From: Tabrizicola sp.
GTDB taxonomy: Bacteria > Pseudomonadota > Alphaproteobacteria > Rhodobacterales > Rhodobacteraceae
Reading direction: 5' to 3'
Assembly (NCBI RefSeq): GCF_016793705.1
Contig: NZ_JAEULO010000049.1
Coordinates: 1 to 64,000 of the forward strand
DNA: 64,000 nt
Below are positions 52,770 to 61,781 of the stretch, one piece after another; position 1 is the first letter of the stretch; every line of letters starts with the position of its first letter. The notes beneath the pieces were generated by a model. That model searched no databases, was not told where the DNA came from, and saw nothing but the letters and a program-made list of their open reading frames with translations. Both the position numbers and the translations under genes were made by a program.

Positions 52770-53914
52770 AAGCCGCGCTCGACCGTCTCTTCTCGCTGCG
52801 TCGGCTGCGCACGCTGATCACCAAGGAGGTGATCCAGATGCGTCGCGACCGGATCACCTTCGCCATGATGATCGGCGTGCCGCTGATGCAGCTGATGCTC
52901 TTCGGCTTCGCGATCAACAACGATCCGAAGGGCCTGCCCGCCGCGCTGGTCGCGCCGACCCAGGATCGCTTCACCCGCGCCATGGTCAGCGCGCTGGAAA
53001 CCACCGGCTACTACCGCTTCACCCATGTCGGGCTGACCGCCGCCGAGGCCGAATTCCTGATCTCGCGCGGGGATGTCAGCTTCGTCGTCACCGTGCCCTC
53101 CGACTTCGGCCATCGTGTCCAGCGCGGCGACCATCCGCAGATCCTGATCGAGGCCGATGCGACCGACCCGGCCGTGGCCTCCGGCGCGATCTCGACGCTG
53201 GGCACCGTCGCCGCCGACGCGCTCCTGCGGGAAACCGGGGGCGAGGCCGAGGCCCGGGCCCGCGCCGCCACCCAACTCTCGGTCGTGGTTCACCGCCGCT
53301 ACAATCCGGAAGGCATCACCCAGTACAACATTGTTCCCGGCCTCCTGGGCGTCATCCTGCAAATGACGATGGTGATGATGACGGCGATGGCGCTGACCCG
53401 CGAAATCGAACGCGGCACGATGGAGAACCTGCTCGCCATGCCCGTCACCCCCGCCGAGGTCATGCTGGGCAAGGTCCTGCCCTATTTCGCCGTCGGCGCG
53501 GTGCAGGTGCTGGTCGTGCTCGGCGTCGCCCGTCTGCTGTTCCGGGTGCCCTTCCTCGGCAGCCTGCCCCTGCTTCTGGCGGGGGTCGGGCTCTTCGTCA
53601 TGGCGCTGGTGATCCTGGGCTACCTGATCTCGACTGTCGCGCGCACCCAGATGCAGGCGATGCAGCTGACCTTCTTCTACTTCCTGCCCTCGATCCTGCT
53701 CTCGGGCTTCATGTTCCCCTTCCGGGGCATGCCCGGCTGGGCGCAGGCACTGGGCGAGATCCTGCCGCTCACGCATTTCCTCCGCTTCATCCGGGCCATC
53801 ATGCTGAAGGGCGCGGACCTGCCCGCCGTCAGCCAGCATCTCGCTGTGCTGGCGCTTTTCGTGCTGGTCTTCGCGGTGCTTGCGCTCAGCCGGTTCCGGC
53901 GCACCCTCGACTGA
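52766..53914 (+). CDS. ABC-2 type exporter permease (YbhS/YbhR-like)
   Basis: 382 residues with one N-terminal span (ITFAMMIGVPLMQLMLFGFA), a large periplasmic domain (about 60-180) and five C-terminal spans. EIERGTMENLLAMPVTPAEV is the ABC-2 signature. E. coli has two permeases (YbhS, YbhR); only one is present here, so the transporter is probably a homodimer. Likely cargo is drugs or cationic compounds by analogy. The gene ends three bases from the convergent mlrC stop. Confidence 0.92.
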   Translation: MKAALDRLFSLRRLRTLITKEVIQMRRDRITFAMMIGVPLMQLMLFGFAINNDPKGLPAALVAPTQDRFTRAMVSALETTGYYRFTHVGLTAAEAEFLISRGDVSFVVTVPSDFGHRVQRGDHPQILIEADATDPAVASGAISTLGTVAADALLRETGGEAEARARAATQLSVVVHRRYNPEGITQYNIVPGLLGVILQMTMVMMTAMALTREIERGTMENLLAMPVTPAEVMLGKVLPYFAVGAVQVLVVLGVARLLFRVPFLGSLPLLLAGVGLFVMALVILGYLISTVARTQMQAMQLTFFYFLPSILLSGFMFPFRGMPGWAQALGEILPLTHFLRFIRAIMLKGADLPAVSQHLAVLALFVLVFAVLALSRFRRTLD

Positions 53915-53917
53915 GCG

Positions 53918-55417
53918 TCATGGCCAGACCGTCTCGCGGTCCAGCGGCCAGACCGGGCGACGGACACGGGTATAGGGCCGCAGATGCGCCTGCGGCGTCG
54001 CCAGCGCGCCCGTGTCGCAGACGATGACCCTGCCCGCGATGGGCTCGAAGGCGGCGCGGAAATGCTGCATCGACTTGACCACCAGAAAGCGCAGGCGCGC
54101 GGGCTCGATCCCGAAGGTCCGGACCTGTTGCAGGTCGAGCATCTGTTCGTTCAGGGTGACGACAAGGATGTCGATGCCCTGCACCCGGAAGACCGCGGTC
54201 GGGCCGAAGCTGTGGGTGATCCCGCCCAGGATCGGCCCGTCGCCGGTATAGGTCCCGTCCGACAGGTGCAGAATTTCGCCGGTCAGCCGCAGCGGCCCGC
54301 CACCGAAGGCCGGGTCGCACTTGCCGCCGAGGTCGAGCGTGACCGTCTCCCCTACCCGGTGCCGGTGCAGCAGCGCCGCCGCCCCGGGGTCGATCATCGG
54401 GGCGAAGGCGCCACCCGTCACCCCCGCCTTCAACAGTGCCGCCAGCAGCGCCGTCGCATCGCCATAGGCCCCCGCGCCGGGGTTGTCGGCATAATCGGCA
54501 ATCACCAGCGGCCCCCGGCCTGCATCGAAGCCAGCCGCCTCGACCGCCGCCGTCTCCGGGGTCAGGAAATCGTTCGAGACCGAAGCGCGTTGGTCCCAGA
54601 TCGTCTGCGCCAGCCCCCGCGCGATCTCCCCCGCGCGGGTCGCCGCGCCCTCGTCATGCGTCACCAGCACCGTCACCCCCATCTCGCTTATATCGGCCTC
54701 GGAGAAGGCGGCGTTGATCGATACGGCCAGGATGCCGGGCTCGGCTTCATGCGTGGCGGCGCGGTGGTAAAGCGCAGCCGACTCGGGCACATCGGTGCGC
54801 CCGGCATTTGCCTCGTCCAGCATCGGCAGGCCCAGCCGCAGGGTGCGCGGCCGTATGTCCCCCCGCATCGTGGCATCCAGCAGCCGCGCGGCGTGGCGTC
54901 CGGTGACGCGCATGTCGACATGCGGATAGGTCTTGTAACTGACCAGAATCTGCGCCTGATCCACCATTGCCTCTGTCACCATCGCATGCAGGTCCAGCGT
55001 GACCGCGATCGGCAGGTCCGGCCCCACCACCTCCCGCAGCCTCCGCAGCAGCTCGCCCTCGCCATCCTCGCAGAAGCTCGGGACCATCGACCCGTGCAGC
55101 GACAGCAGGATGCCGTCCAGCGTGTCCCGATGCGCGCGCGCCGCCTCGACGATGATCCCCGCCAGATGCTCGAACGCCTCGCGCGCAACCCGTGCGCCGG
55201 GGTTGGCATGGGCCGAGACAGAATGCGTGATCCGCCAGCCCGCCGCGCGCCCCACGTCCAGAAAGCCCGCAAGCTCGTCGTTCACATCGCCGAAGCGGTC
55301 GATGGCCGCCTGCCCCTCGTCCAACACCTCGTCGCGGAAGTCCTGCAACCCGGTCTCGCCCTTCTTGAAGGTGTTGCTTTCATGGACGAATGAGCCGGTG
55401 AGAACGTGGAAGGGCAT
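53918..55417 (-). CDS. M81-family metallopeptidase (MlrC-like)
   Basis: 499 residues. The N-terminal domain MPFHVLTGSFVHESNTFKKG contains the conserved HExN-like start. SLHGSMV, TLDLHAMVT and YKTYPHVDM supply metal ligands. The C-terminal MlrC domain follows (VIADYADNPGAGAYGDATAL). MlrC cleaves linear microcystin and its Adda-containing tetrapeptide. In non-cyanotoxin bacteria the family co-occurs with peptide ABC transporters and probably hydrolyses unusual small peptides or amides. It is the last gene of the transporter operon, 12 bases after the second ATPase gene. Confidence 0.9.
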   Translation of the reverse strand: MPFHVLTGSFVHESNTFKKGETGLQDFRDEVLDEGQAAIDRFGDVNDELAGFLDVGRAAGWRITHSVSAHANPGARVAREAFEHLAGIIVEAARAHRDTLDGILLSLHGSMVPSFCEDGEGELLRRLREVVGPDLPIAVTLDLHAMVTEAMVDQAQILVSYKTYPHVDMRVTGRHAARLLDATMRGDIRPRTLRLGLPMLDEANAGRTDVPESAALYHRAATHEAEPGILAVSINAAFSEADISEMGVTVLVTHDEGAATRAGEIARGLAQTIWDQRASVSNDFLTPETAAVEAAGFDAGRGPLVIADYADNPGAGAYGDATALLAALLKAGVTGGAFAPMIDPGAAALLHRHRVGETVTLDLGGKCDPAFGGGPLRLTGEILHLSDGTYTGDGPILGGITHSFGPTAVFRVQGIDILVVTLNEQMLDLQQVRTFGIEPARLRFLVVKSMQHFRAAFEPIAGRVIVCDTGALATPQAHLRPYTRVRRPVWPLDRETVWP

Positions 55418-55429
55418 CGGTTGGGCCTT

Positions 55430-56377
55430 TCAGAGCGGGTGGAAACAGGCGACGGGATGGTCGGGGTCATCCGACAGCACCGGGCGTTCGGCCCGGCAGC
55501 GGTCGCTGGCCAGCGGGCAGCGGCTGGCGAAGGCGCAACCCGGCGGCAGGTTGAACGGGCTCGGAATCTCTCCGGCCAGCGGCGCCAGCTGACGGCGACG
55601 GGCCGGGTCGGGGACGAAGGCCGATTGCGTCAGCGCGCGGGTATAGGGATGACGCGGCGCGGCCTTGGCGGTGGGCAGCACCTCGACCACCGCGCCCAGA
55701 TACATCACCACGATCCGGTCGCAGAAATAGCGCACCAGGCCAAGGTCGTGGCTGATGAACAGATAGGTCAGCCCCAGCTGGTCGCGCAGGTCGGCCAGCA
55801 GCGCAATGATCTGCGCCTGGATCGACACGTCAAGGCTGGCGGTCGGCTCGTCCAGCACCACGAAGTCGGGCCGCAAGGCCAGCGCCCGGGCGATGCCGAC
55901 GCGCTGGCGCTGGCCGCCCGACAACTGGTGCGGGTGGCTTTCCGCCATCGCGGCGGGCAGGCCCACCGCCGCCAGCATTTCGTCCAGCCGGTCAAGGGCA
56001 AGCGCCTCGCCCTGCACCCGGAACGGCTCTTCCAGCACGCGGGCCAGGGTGAAGCGGGGGTCGAGGCTGGAATAGGGGTCCTGGAACACCATCGCCATCC
56101 GCCGCCGCATCCGGCGCAACGCGGCGGGCGACAGGCTGGACAGGTCCGTGCCGTCGAAGCTGACCCGGCCCGAGGTCGGCTCGATCAGCCGCAGGACCAG
56201 CCGGGCGAGCGTGGACTTGCCGCAGCCGCTTTCGCCGACGACGCCCACCACCTCGCCCTTGCCGATGTCCAGCGTGACCTCGCGCACCGCCAGCATCTCG
56301 CGCGGGCGGGCCAGCACCCCGCCGCCGGTCTGGAAACGCCGGGTCAGCGCCTCGATGCGGATCAGCGGGCCGGTCAT
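55430..56377 (-). CDS. Peptide ABC transporter ATP-binding protein (OppF type)
   Basis: 315 residues. Walker A is GESGCGKST, the Q-loop in MVFQDPYSSLDPRFT, the signature LSGGQRQRVGIARAL, Walker B FVVLDEPTASLD and the H-loop LFISHDLG. The C-terminal oligopeptide extension carries three Cys (GCAFASRCPLASDRC) typical of OppF/DppF, which bind an Fe-S cluster in some members. It overlaps OppD by four bases (ATGA). Confidence 0.94.
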   Translation of the reverse strand: MTGPLIRIEALTRRFQTGGGVLARPREMLAVREVTLDIGKGEVVGVVGESGCGKSTLARLVLRLIEPTSGRVSFDGTDLSSLSPAALRRMRRRMAMVFQDPYSSLDPRFTLARVLEEPFRVQGEALALDRLDEMLAAVGLPAAMAESHPHQLSGGQRQRVGIARALALRPDFVVLDEPTASLDVSIQAQIIALLADLRDQLGLTYLFISHDLGLVRYFCDRIVVMYLGAVVEVLPTAKAAPRHPYTRALTQSAFVPDPARRRQLAPLAGEIPSPFNLPPGCAFASRCPLASDRCRAERPVLSDDPDHPVACFHPL

Positions 56378-57336
56378 GCGGCCCCCTCCGGGTGATGGCA
56401 GGCGGTGACATGATCCGGGCCGCGCGGGATCAAACCCGGAGCCTCGCGGTGGCACAGGTCCGAGGCGCGCGGGCAGCGCGGGTGGAAACGGCAGCCCGGC
56501 GGAAAGTCCAGCGCGCCGGGCACCGCGCCCGGAATGCCGCGCAGCGCGCCCTTCGCCATGCCATCCTGCGGGATGCAGCCGATCAGCGCGCGGGTATAGG
56601 GATGCGCGGGCGCGGCAAAGATTGGCGCGGCAGGCCCCTCCTCGGCCAGGCGTCCGGCATAAAGCACCGCCACTTGGTCGCAGAGCTGCGCCACGACGCC
56701 CATGTCATGCGTGATCAGCAGAAGCGCCACCCCCCGGTCCCGCACCAGCGCGCCGAGGATCTGGATGATCTGCGCCTGCACCGTCACATCCAGCGCGGTG
56801 GTCGGCTCATCCGCGATGATCAGGTCGGGATCGCCCGCCAGCGCCATCGCGATGACGATACGCTGCTTCATCCCGCCCGACAGCTGGTGCGGCCAGGCCT
56901 CGGCGACCGCAGCGGCCTCGGGGATGCGCAGCTGAGTCATCAGCTCCAGCGTCCGCGCCCGGGCCGCTGCCGGGGTCAGGCCCAGATGCAACCGGCTGAC
57001 CACGTCGATCTGCGCCCCGATCCGCTGCACCGGGTCGAGCGCGGTCATCGGGTTCTGGCTGACAAAGCCGATCCGCCGCCCACGCAGCGCGCGCCGCCCC
57101 GCCTCGCTCATCGCCCCCATGTCCTGTCCGTCGAACCGCACCGCGCCCCCGGTGATCCGCCCGCCGATCAGCGGCAACAGGCCCAGCGCCGCCAGCGCCG
57201 TCAGCGACTTGCCCGAGCCGCTTTCGCCCACCAGCCCCAGGATGCGGCCCCGGTCGACCGACAGCGATATTCCGTCCAGAAGCCGCACCGCCCCGATGGC
57301 GACCTCGATCCGGTCGATCTCCAGAAGCGCGGTCAT
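56374..57336 (-). CDS. Peptide ABC transporter ATP-binding protein (OppD type)
   Basis: 320 residues. Walker A is GESGSGKSL, the Q-loop FVSQNPMTALDPVQRI, the signature LSGGMKQRIVIAMAL, Walker B LIIADEPTTALD and the H-loop LLITHDMG. The C-terminal Cys cluster is PPGCRFHPRCPRASDLC. It pairs with the OppF-type subunit to drive import of peptides or peptide-like compounds. ATGA overlaps on both sides show tight coupling. Confidence 0.94.
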   Translation of the reverse strand: MTALLEIDRIEVAIGAVRLLDGISLSVDRGRILGLVGESGSGKSLTALAALGLLPLIGGRITGGAVRFDGQDMGAMSEAGRRALRGRRIGFVSQNPMTALDPVQRIGAQIDVVSRLHLGLTPAAARARTLELMTQLRIPEAAAVAEAWPHQLSGGMKQRIVIAMALAGDPDLIIADEPTTALDVTVQAQIIQILGALVRDRGVALLLITHDMGVVAQLCDQVAVLYAGRLAEEGPAAPIFAAPAHPYTRALIGCIPQDGMAKGALRGIPGAVPGALDFPPGCRFHPRCPRASDLCHREAPGLIPRGPDHVTACHHPEGAA

Positions 57337-58196
57337 GCCGCCCTCCGCAGCCGGGACCGGATATCCAGCGCGGCGATCAGCGCGTCACCGTAGAGGTTGA
57401 TCGCAACGACGGTGATCGCCACGGTCAGGCCGGGGAACAGGATCACCCAGGGCGCCTTGAACACCAGAGCCGACCCCGCCGACATCATGCCGCCCCAGCT
57501 TGGCACCGGCGGCTGCGCGCCAAGGCCGAAGAAGCCCAGCGTCGCCTCCAGGATGATCGCGTCGCCCGTGGCCAGCATGGCCGAGACCAGCACCGGGGCC
57601 AGCGCGTTGGGCAGGAGATGACGGAACAGGATATGGCCGTTCGAGGCGCCGAGCGAGCGGGCGGCCTCGATGAAGGTCTCGCCCTTCAGGGTCAGGATTT
57701 GCGCCCGCGTCAGCCGGGTGAACTGCGCCAGATAGGCGACCGAGATGGCGATCATCGTGCCCAAGGTGCCGGGGCCGATGATAGCGACCAGGATCAGCGC
57801 GATCAGGATTTCCGGGAAGGACCAGGTCAGGTCCGCCACCACCGTCACCGCCCGGTCGAACCAGCCGCCGAACCAGGCCGCCGCCGCGCCCAGCACCATG
57901 CCGCAGAAGACCGAGACCGCGATGGCCGTGGCGCTGACCGACAGCGAGGTCCGCGCTCCGAAGATCAGCCGGGTCAGCAGGTCGCGGCCGAATTCGTCCG
58001 TCCCCAGCCAATGCGCGGCCGAGGGCGGCTGGTAGGCCTCTTTCAGCGCCTGGATGTCGTAGCCATAGGGCGACAGGACCGGCGCGAAGACCGCCGCCAG
58101 CACGACCAGCGCCAGCCAGAAGCCCGCCACCGCGCCCAGCGGGCGGCGCAGCGCGCGCAGGGGCGCCGGGGCGCGCAGAGAGGCGGGGGCGCTCAT
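57333..58196 (-). CDS. Peptide ABC transporter permease (DppC/OppC type)
   Basis: 287 residues with six spans. The N-terminal OppC segment is WLALVVLAAVFAPVLSPYGY, with the conserved HWLGTDEFGRDLLTRLIFGA, and the EAA loop is IEAARSLGASNGHILFRHLL. It pairs with the DppB-type permease. The start overlaps the upstream permease stop (ATGA). Confidence 0.94.
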   Translation of the reverse strand: MSAPASLRAPAPLRALRRPLGAVAGFWLALVVLAAVFAPVLSPYGYDIQALKEAYQPPSAAHWLGTDEFGRDLLTRLIFGARTSLSVSATAIAVSVFCGMVLGAAAAWFGGWFDRAVTVVADLTWSFPEILIALILVAIIGPGTLGTMIAISVAYLAQFTRLTRAQILTLKGETFIEAARSLGASNGHILFRHLLPNALAPVLVSAMLATGDAIILEATLGFFGLGAQPPVPSWGGMMSAGSALVFKAPWVILFPGLTVAITVVAINLYGDALIAALDIRSRLRRAA

Positions 58197-59119
58197 GCCA
58201 GCGCCGCCCGGACGCGCGGGTCCATCAGGGCTTGCAACACGTCGCCCAGAAGAGTCCCCAGCATCACCGCCATCGCCAGCATCAGAAGGCAGGCCTGCAC
58301 CACCGGATAATCGTGCTGGCTGAGCGACTTGATCAGCAGCGTGCCCAGACCGGGCCGGGCGAAGACCACCTCGACCGTGACCGCGCCCCCCAGGATCCAG
58401 CCGATCCGCAGCGCCAGGATCGTCACCACCGGCATCAGCGCGTGGCGCAACACATGGCGCAGCTGGATGCGCAGTGGCGACAGGCCCTTGGCATGCAGCA
58501 GCAGCACGAAGTCGCGCTCCGCCGCTTCGATCATCGACACACGTGTCACGCGCGCGACCAGCGCCGTGCCGCCCAGCCCGATGGTCAGCACCGGCAGCAC
58601 CAGAGACCCCCAGCCCCGCGCGCCGGAAACCGGGAACCAGCCCAGCCAGACCGAGAAGACCAGCATCAGGATCAGCCCCAACCAGAAGCTCGGCAGGGTG
58701 GACCCCAGGAGCACCCCGCCCATGACCGCCCGGTCCGGCCAACGGTCGCGGTTCAGCGCGGCGACGATGCCCAGCCCCACGCCGACCACCGTCGAGAACA
58801 GCAGCGCCAGCCCCCCCAGCCGCAGCGAATGCGGCAGGGACTGCGCGATCAGGTCGGCCACCGGGCGGCGGGCGACGATGGCGGTGCCGAGGTCGCCCTG
58901 CACCACCTTCGACAACCAGATGCCGTATTGCACCGGCAGCGGCCGGTCCAACCCGTAGCGCATCTCCATCTCGGCGCGGGCGGTGGGCGACGACCCGGGC
59001 TTCAAGAGGTTGTCGATCGGGTCGCCGGGGATGAAATGCAGGATCGAGAAGATGACGACCGATACCGCCAGGAACACCGGCACCAGCATCAGGACCCGTC
59101 GGACCAGATAGGCGAACAT
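58193..59119 (-). CDS. Peptide ABC transporter permease (DppB/OppB type)
   Basis: 308 residues with six spans. It starts FAYLVRRVLMLVPVFLAVSV, followed by FIPGDPIDNLL and RYGLDRPLPVQYGIWL, the classical OppB N-terminal pattern. The EAA loop is LLHAKGLSPLRIQLRHVLRH. It forms the inner-membrane channel with the DppC-type permease. It lies 23 bases after the binding-protein gene. Confidence 0.94.
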   Translation of the reverse strand: MFAYLVRRVLMLVPVFLAVSVVIFSILHFIPGDPIDNLLKPGSSPTARAEMEMRYGLDRPLPVQYGIWLSKVVQGDLGTAIVARRPVADLIAQSLPHSLRLGGLALLFSTVVGVGLGIVAALNRDRWPDRAVMGGVLLGSTLPSFWLGLILMLVFSVWLGWFPVSGARGWGSLVLPVLTIGLGGTALVARVTRVSMIEAAERDFVLLLHAKGLSPLRIQLRHVLRHALMPVVTILALRIGWILGGAVTVEVVFARPGLGTLLIKSLSQHDYPVVQACLLMLAMAVMLGTLLGDVLQALMDPRVRAALA

Positions 59120-59142
59120 GCCGGTGCTCCTGCTGTCGCCGG

Positions 59143-60726
59143 TTACTCCTTCACTTCCAGATCCATGAACATCGCCGACCCGAACGAGGGCGCGTCGATC
59201 TTTTCCGGCACCGAGATGCGGTCCTTGTTGTAGGCCATCGCCTGGACCGGCTGGTAGATCGGCGCCATCGGGAACTGGCTCAGCACATATTCATGATAGG
59301 CGGTGAAGTTGGCGATCCGCTCGTCCATGTTCTTCGCCCCCGTCATCGCGGCGGTGCGCAGCTCTTCGGCTTTCGGATCGTTGAACATCGACACGTTCGG
59401 GTATCCCAGCCGGTCGCCGCCGAAGAACCAGTCGACGATATCGGCGTTGTCCCAGTTGTAGGACCGCACCGCCAGCTGCTGCTCGCCCGTCTTGTACTGG
59501 TCGCGGATCATCGAGCTGTCGAATGTGGTGATCTCGGCCTCGATCCCCACGGCTTTCAGCTGGGCCTGCACCACTTCGGTCAGGCGGCGGAAGATGCTGT
59601 CGCTCTGGGTCCAGAGCGTCACCTTCAGCGGCTGGCCGTCCTTGGCGCGCACCCCGTCCGCCCCCATCACCCAGCCCGCCTCGTCCAGAAGCGCATTGGC
59701 GCGCTCGGGGTCGTAGTGGATCTTCGCGCCGTCCGAGACATGGCTTTCCGGCAGGGCGGAAATCAGGAAGGTGTCCGCAGTCGATCCCACGCCGCCGAAG
59801 ACCGAGGCGAGGATTTCCTCCTGGTTGATCGCCTTCGCCGCCGCCTCGCGCACGCGGATGTCGTCGAAGGGGGCCTTGGTCACGTTGATCGGCATGTACC
59901 AGACATCGGCGCCCGGCAGGGTGACGACGGCAAGATTCGCCTCCTTCTCGATCTCTCCGGTCAGGTCGGGCGGGACCGAAAGCAGCATGTCGACGCCGCC
60001 GGTCTTCAGTTCGAGGAAGGCCGTCGAATCCTCGGGGATCTCGCGGAAAGTGGCGCGTGCGATCTTGGCCGGGCCGTGGTTCGTCGCCAGTTGCGGGCCC
60101 CAGGTGTAGTCGTCATTCCGCACCAGCACGGTTTCCTGGCCGATGCTGAAGCTTTCCAGCTTGAACGGGCCGGTGCCGTAGACCTCGGTCACGCCGAAAT
60201 CGTCGCCGAGGGCGGCAAAGGATTTCGGCTCCACCACGCTCATGAAGGTCGAGGACAGGTTATACAGCAGGTTGGGTTCGGGCCGCGACATGACAAACTT
60301 GACGGTCTGGTCATCGACCACCTCGACCGAGGCAATGGCCTCGGCCATGTAGGCGTTCTCGCCCTCGGTTGTCTTGAACAGCTCGATCCAGGCCTTCACC
60401 GCCTCGGCATTGAAGGGCTCGCCGTTGTGGAAGGTCACACCCTGCTTCAGGTGGAAGGTCCAGGACATGCCGTCGGCGGCCTCTTCCCAGCTTTCGGCCA
60501 GCCAGGGGTGATAGGACAGGTCGGCGGCCTGGCTGACCAGGCGGTCGAAGATCAGGCCCGTCGCCGTGTTCAGCATCGTGGCCTTGATCGGGTTGTAGGT
60601 GGGCGCGCCCACCTCGTTGCCGGCCATCACGAAGACGGCCTCCTGCGCAGTGGCGGCCTGGGCGGCCAGCATTGCGGCCAGGCTGACGCTGGCGGAAAGC
60701 AGGGTCTTGCGGAAGGAATGGGTCAT
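59143..60726 (-). CDS. Peptide ABC transporter substrate-binding protein (SBP family 5)
   Basis: 527 residues. Signal peptide MTHSFRKTLLSASVSLAAML, cut after about residue 27 (ATAQ|EAV). The family-5 signature is LIFDRLVSQAADLSYHPWLA followed by ESWEEAADGMSWTFHLKQGV and FHNGEPFNAEAV. There is no lipobox, so it is a free periplasmic protein. It determines importer specificity, which cannot be read from sequence alone. The gene lies 30 bases after rpiR. Confidence 0.94.
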   Translation of the reverse strand: MTHSFRKTLLSASVSLAAMLAAQAATAQEAVFVMAGNEVGAPTYNPIKATMLNTATGLIFDRLVSQAADLSYHPWLAESWEEAADGMSWTFHLKQGVTFHNGEPFNAEAVKAWIELFKTTEGENAYMAEAIASVEVVDDQTVKFVMSRPEPNLLYNLSSTFMSVVEPKSFAALGDDFGVTEVYGTGPFKLESFSIGQETVLVRNDDYTWGPQLATNHGPAKIARATFREIPEDSTAFLELKTGGVDMLLSVPPDLTGEIEKEANLAVVTLPGADVWYMPINVTKAPFDDIRVREAAAKAINQEEILASVFGGVGSTADTFLISALPESHVSDGAKIHYDPERANALLDEAGWVMGADGVRAKDGQPLKVTLWTQSDSIFRRLTEVVQAQLKAVGIEAEITTFDSSMIRDQYKTGEQQLAVRSYNWDNADIVDWFFGGDRLGYPNVSMFNDPKAEELRTAAMTGAKNMDERIANFTAYHEYVLSQFPMAPIYQPVQAMAYNKDRISVPEKIDAPSFGSAMFMDLEVKE

Positions 60727-60756
60727 GACAGTCCTCTCTGTTTGCTTTTTTCGGTG

Positions 60757-61683
60757 TCAGGTCTTGCCCGGGTTTCGCCCCGGGACGGTATGTCCGATGA
60801 AACCGCCATAGAGCGCCGAGACGCGGGCCATCCGCTCCTCCACCTCGGCGCCAAGCTCGCGGAACACCCCGTTCACCATCAGCCCGATCAACGAAGACAT
60901 GGCGGCGGTGGTGTCCCAGAAATGGTTCAGGTCGGTCGGCACGGCGAAAAGCTCGGTCACGACACCCGGCGCCCAGTCGCAATAGGGGTCGGTGATCAGC
61001 GTCACCGGGATCCCCGCTTCGCGTGCGGCAAGGGCCAGGTCGCGCGTCAGCCGCGAATAACGGCGACCGTCGATCAGCACCAGCGTGGTATCTGCGGCGT
61101 CCGACAGCAGCACTTCGGCAAAATGCCCGCCTGAGACATCGGCCAGATGCACCCCGGCCCGCAGGTATTGCAGGTTGTGCACCAGTTCCGCCGCGTGGCC
61201 GCGTTCGGTCTGGAAGCCCGCCACCCAGACCGAAGGCCGCCGGGCCAACCGCAGCACCGCAGCCTGGAAGACAGGCGTCGCGGCAAATTCATAGACCGCG
61301 ACCAGCGCCGCGATCTCCTGCTCCAGCGCGCGGGCAAGCTCGGCGTTGCCCTGCTGGCTGCGGCGGTGGAAATCCTTCAGCCGGTCACCGATCAGCCAGG
61401 CCTTTTCGCCCAGGTCGACCTGAAGGCTGGATTTCAGGTCCTTCAGGTGGCGATAGCCGATCGACCGGCAGAACCGCCCGACCGAAGCTTCCGAGACGCC
61501 AACCTTGGTCGCCACCGTCGCCGCCGTCTCGAACGGCAGCGAGGGCAGGTTCGCCAGCAGGTAGTGCGCCAGGGTCCGTTCGGCGGGGGTGCCGGCTTCC
61601 GTCGCCTGCGCCAGTCTCTGCCGCAGGTCGCCGGACGGGGCATCGCCCGCGTCCTCCGCCCCCGCAAGTTCGACCTGGTCCAT
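60757..61683 (-). CDS. MurR/RpiR-family transcriptional regulator
   Basis: 308 residues. The N-terminal HTH_6 domain includes ERTLAHYLLANLPSLPFETA and VATKVGVSEASVGRFCRSIG. The C-terminal SIS domain is VWVAGFQTERGHAAELVHNL, VLLSDAADTTLVLIDGRRYS and IPVTLITDPYCDW. SIS-domain regulators usually sense sugar phosphates or amino-sugar derivatives. The gene heads the transporter-mlrC operon and is divergent from the racemase gene (98-base gap), so it probably controls both units. Confidence 0.92.
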   Translation of the reverse strand: MDQVELAGAEDAGDAPSGDLRQRLAQATEAGTPAERTLAHYLLANLPSLPFETAATVATKVGVSEASVGRFCRSIGYRHLKDLKSSLQVDLGEKAWLIGDRLKDFHRRSQQGNAELARALEQEIAALVAVYEFAATPVFQAAVLRLARRPSVWVAGFQTERGHAAELVHNLQYLRAGVHLADVSGGHFAEVLLSDAADTTLVLIDGRRYSRLTRDLALAAREAGIPVTLITDPYCDWAPGVVTELFAVPTDLNHFWDTTAAMSSLIGLMVNGVFRELGAEVEERMARVSALYGGFIGHTVPGRNPGKT

Positions 61684-61781
61684 CGGCGCATCCCCCGCTT
61701 GCGGAGGAGCGTGTCAGGAATCTTTCATTCGGTCAACGATGCAAGTAAGCTAAAATGAACAACCCGCAGCGGAGGACCGCG

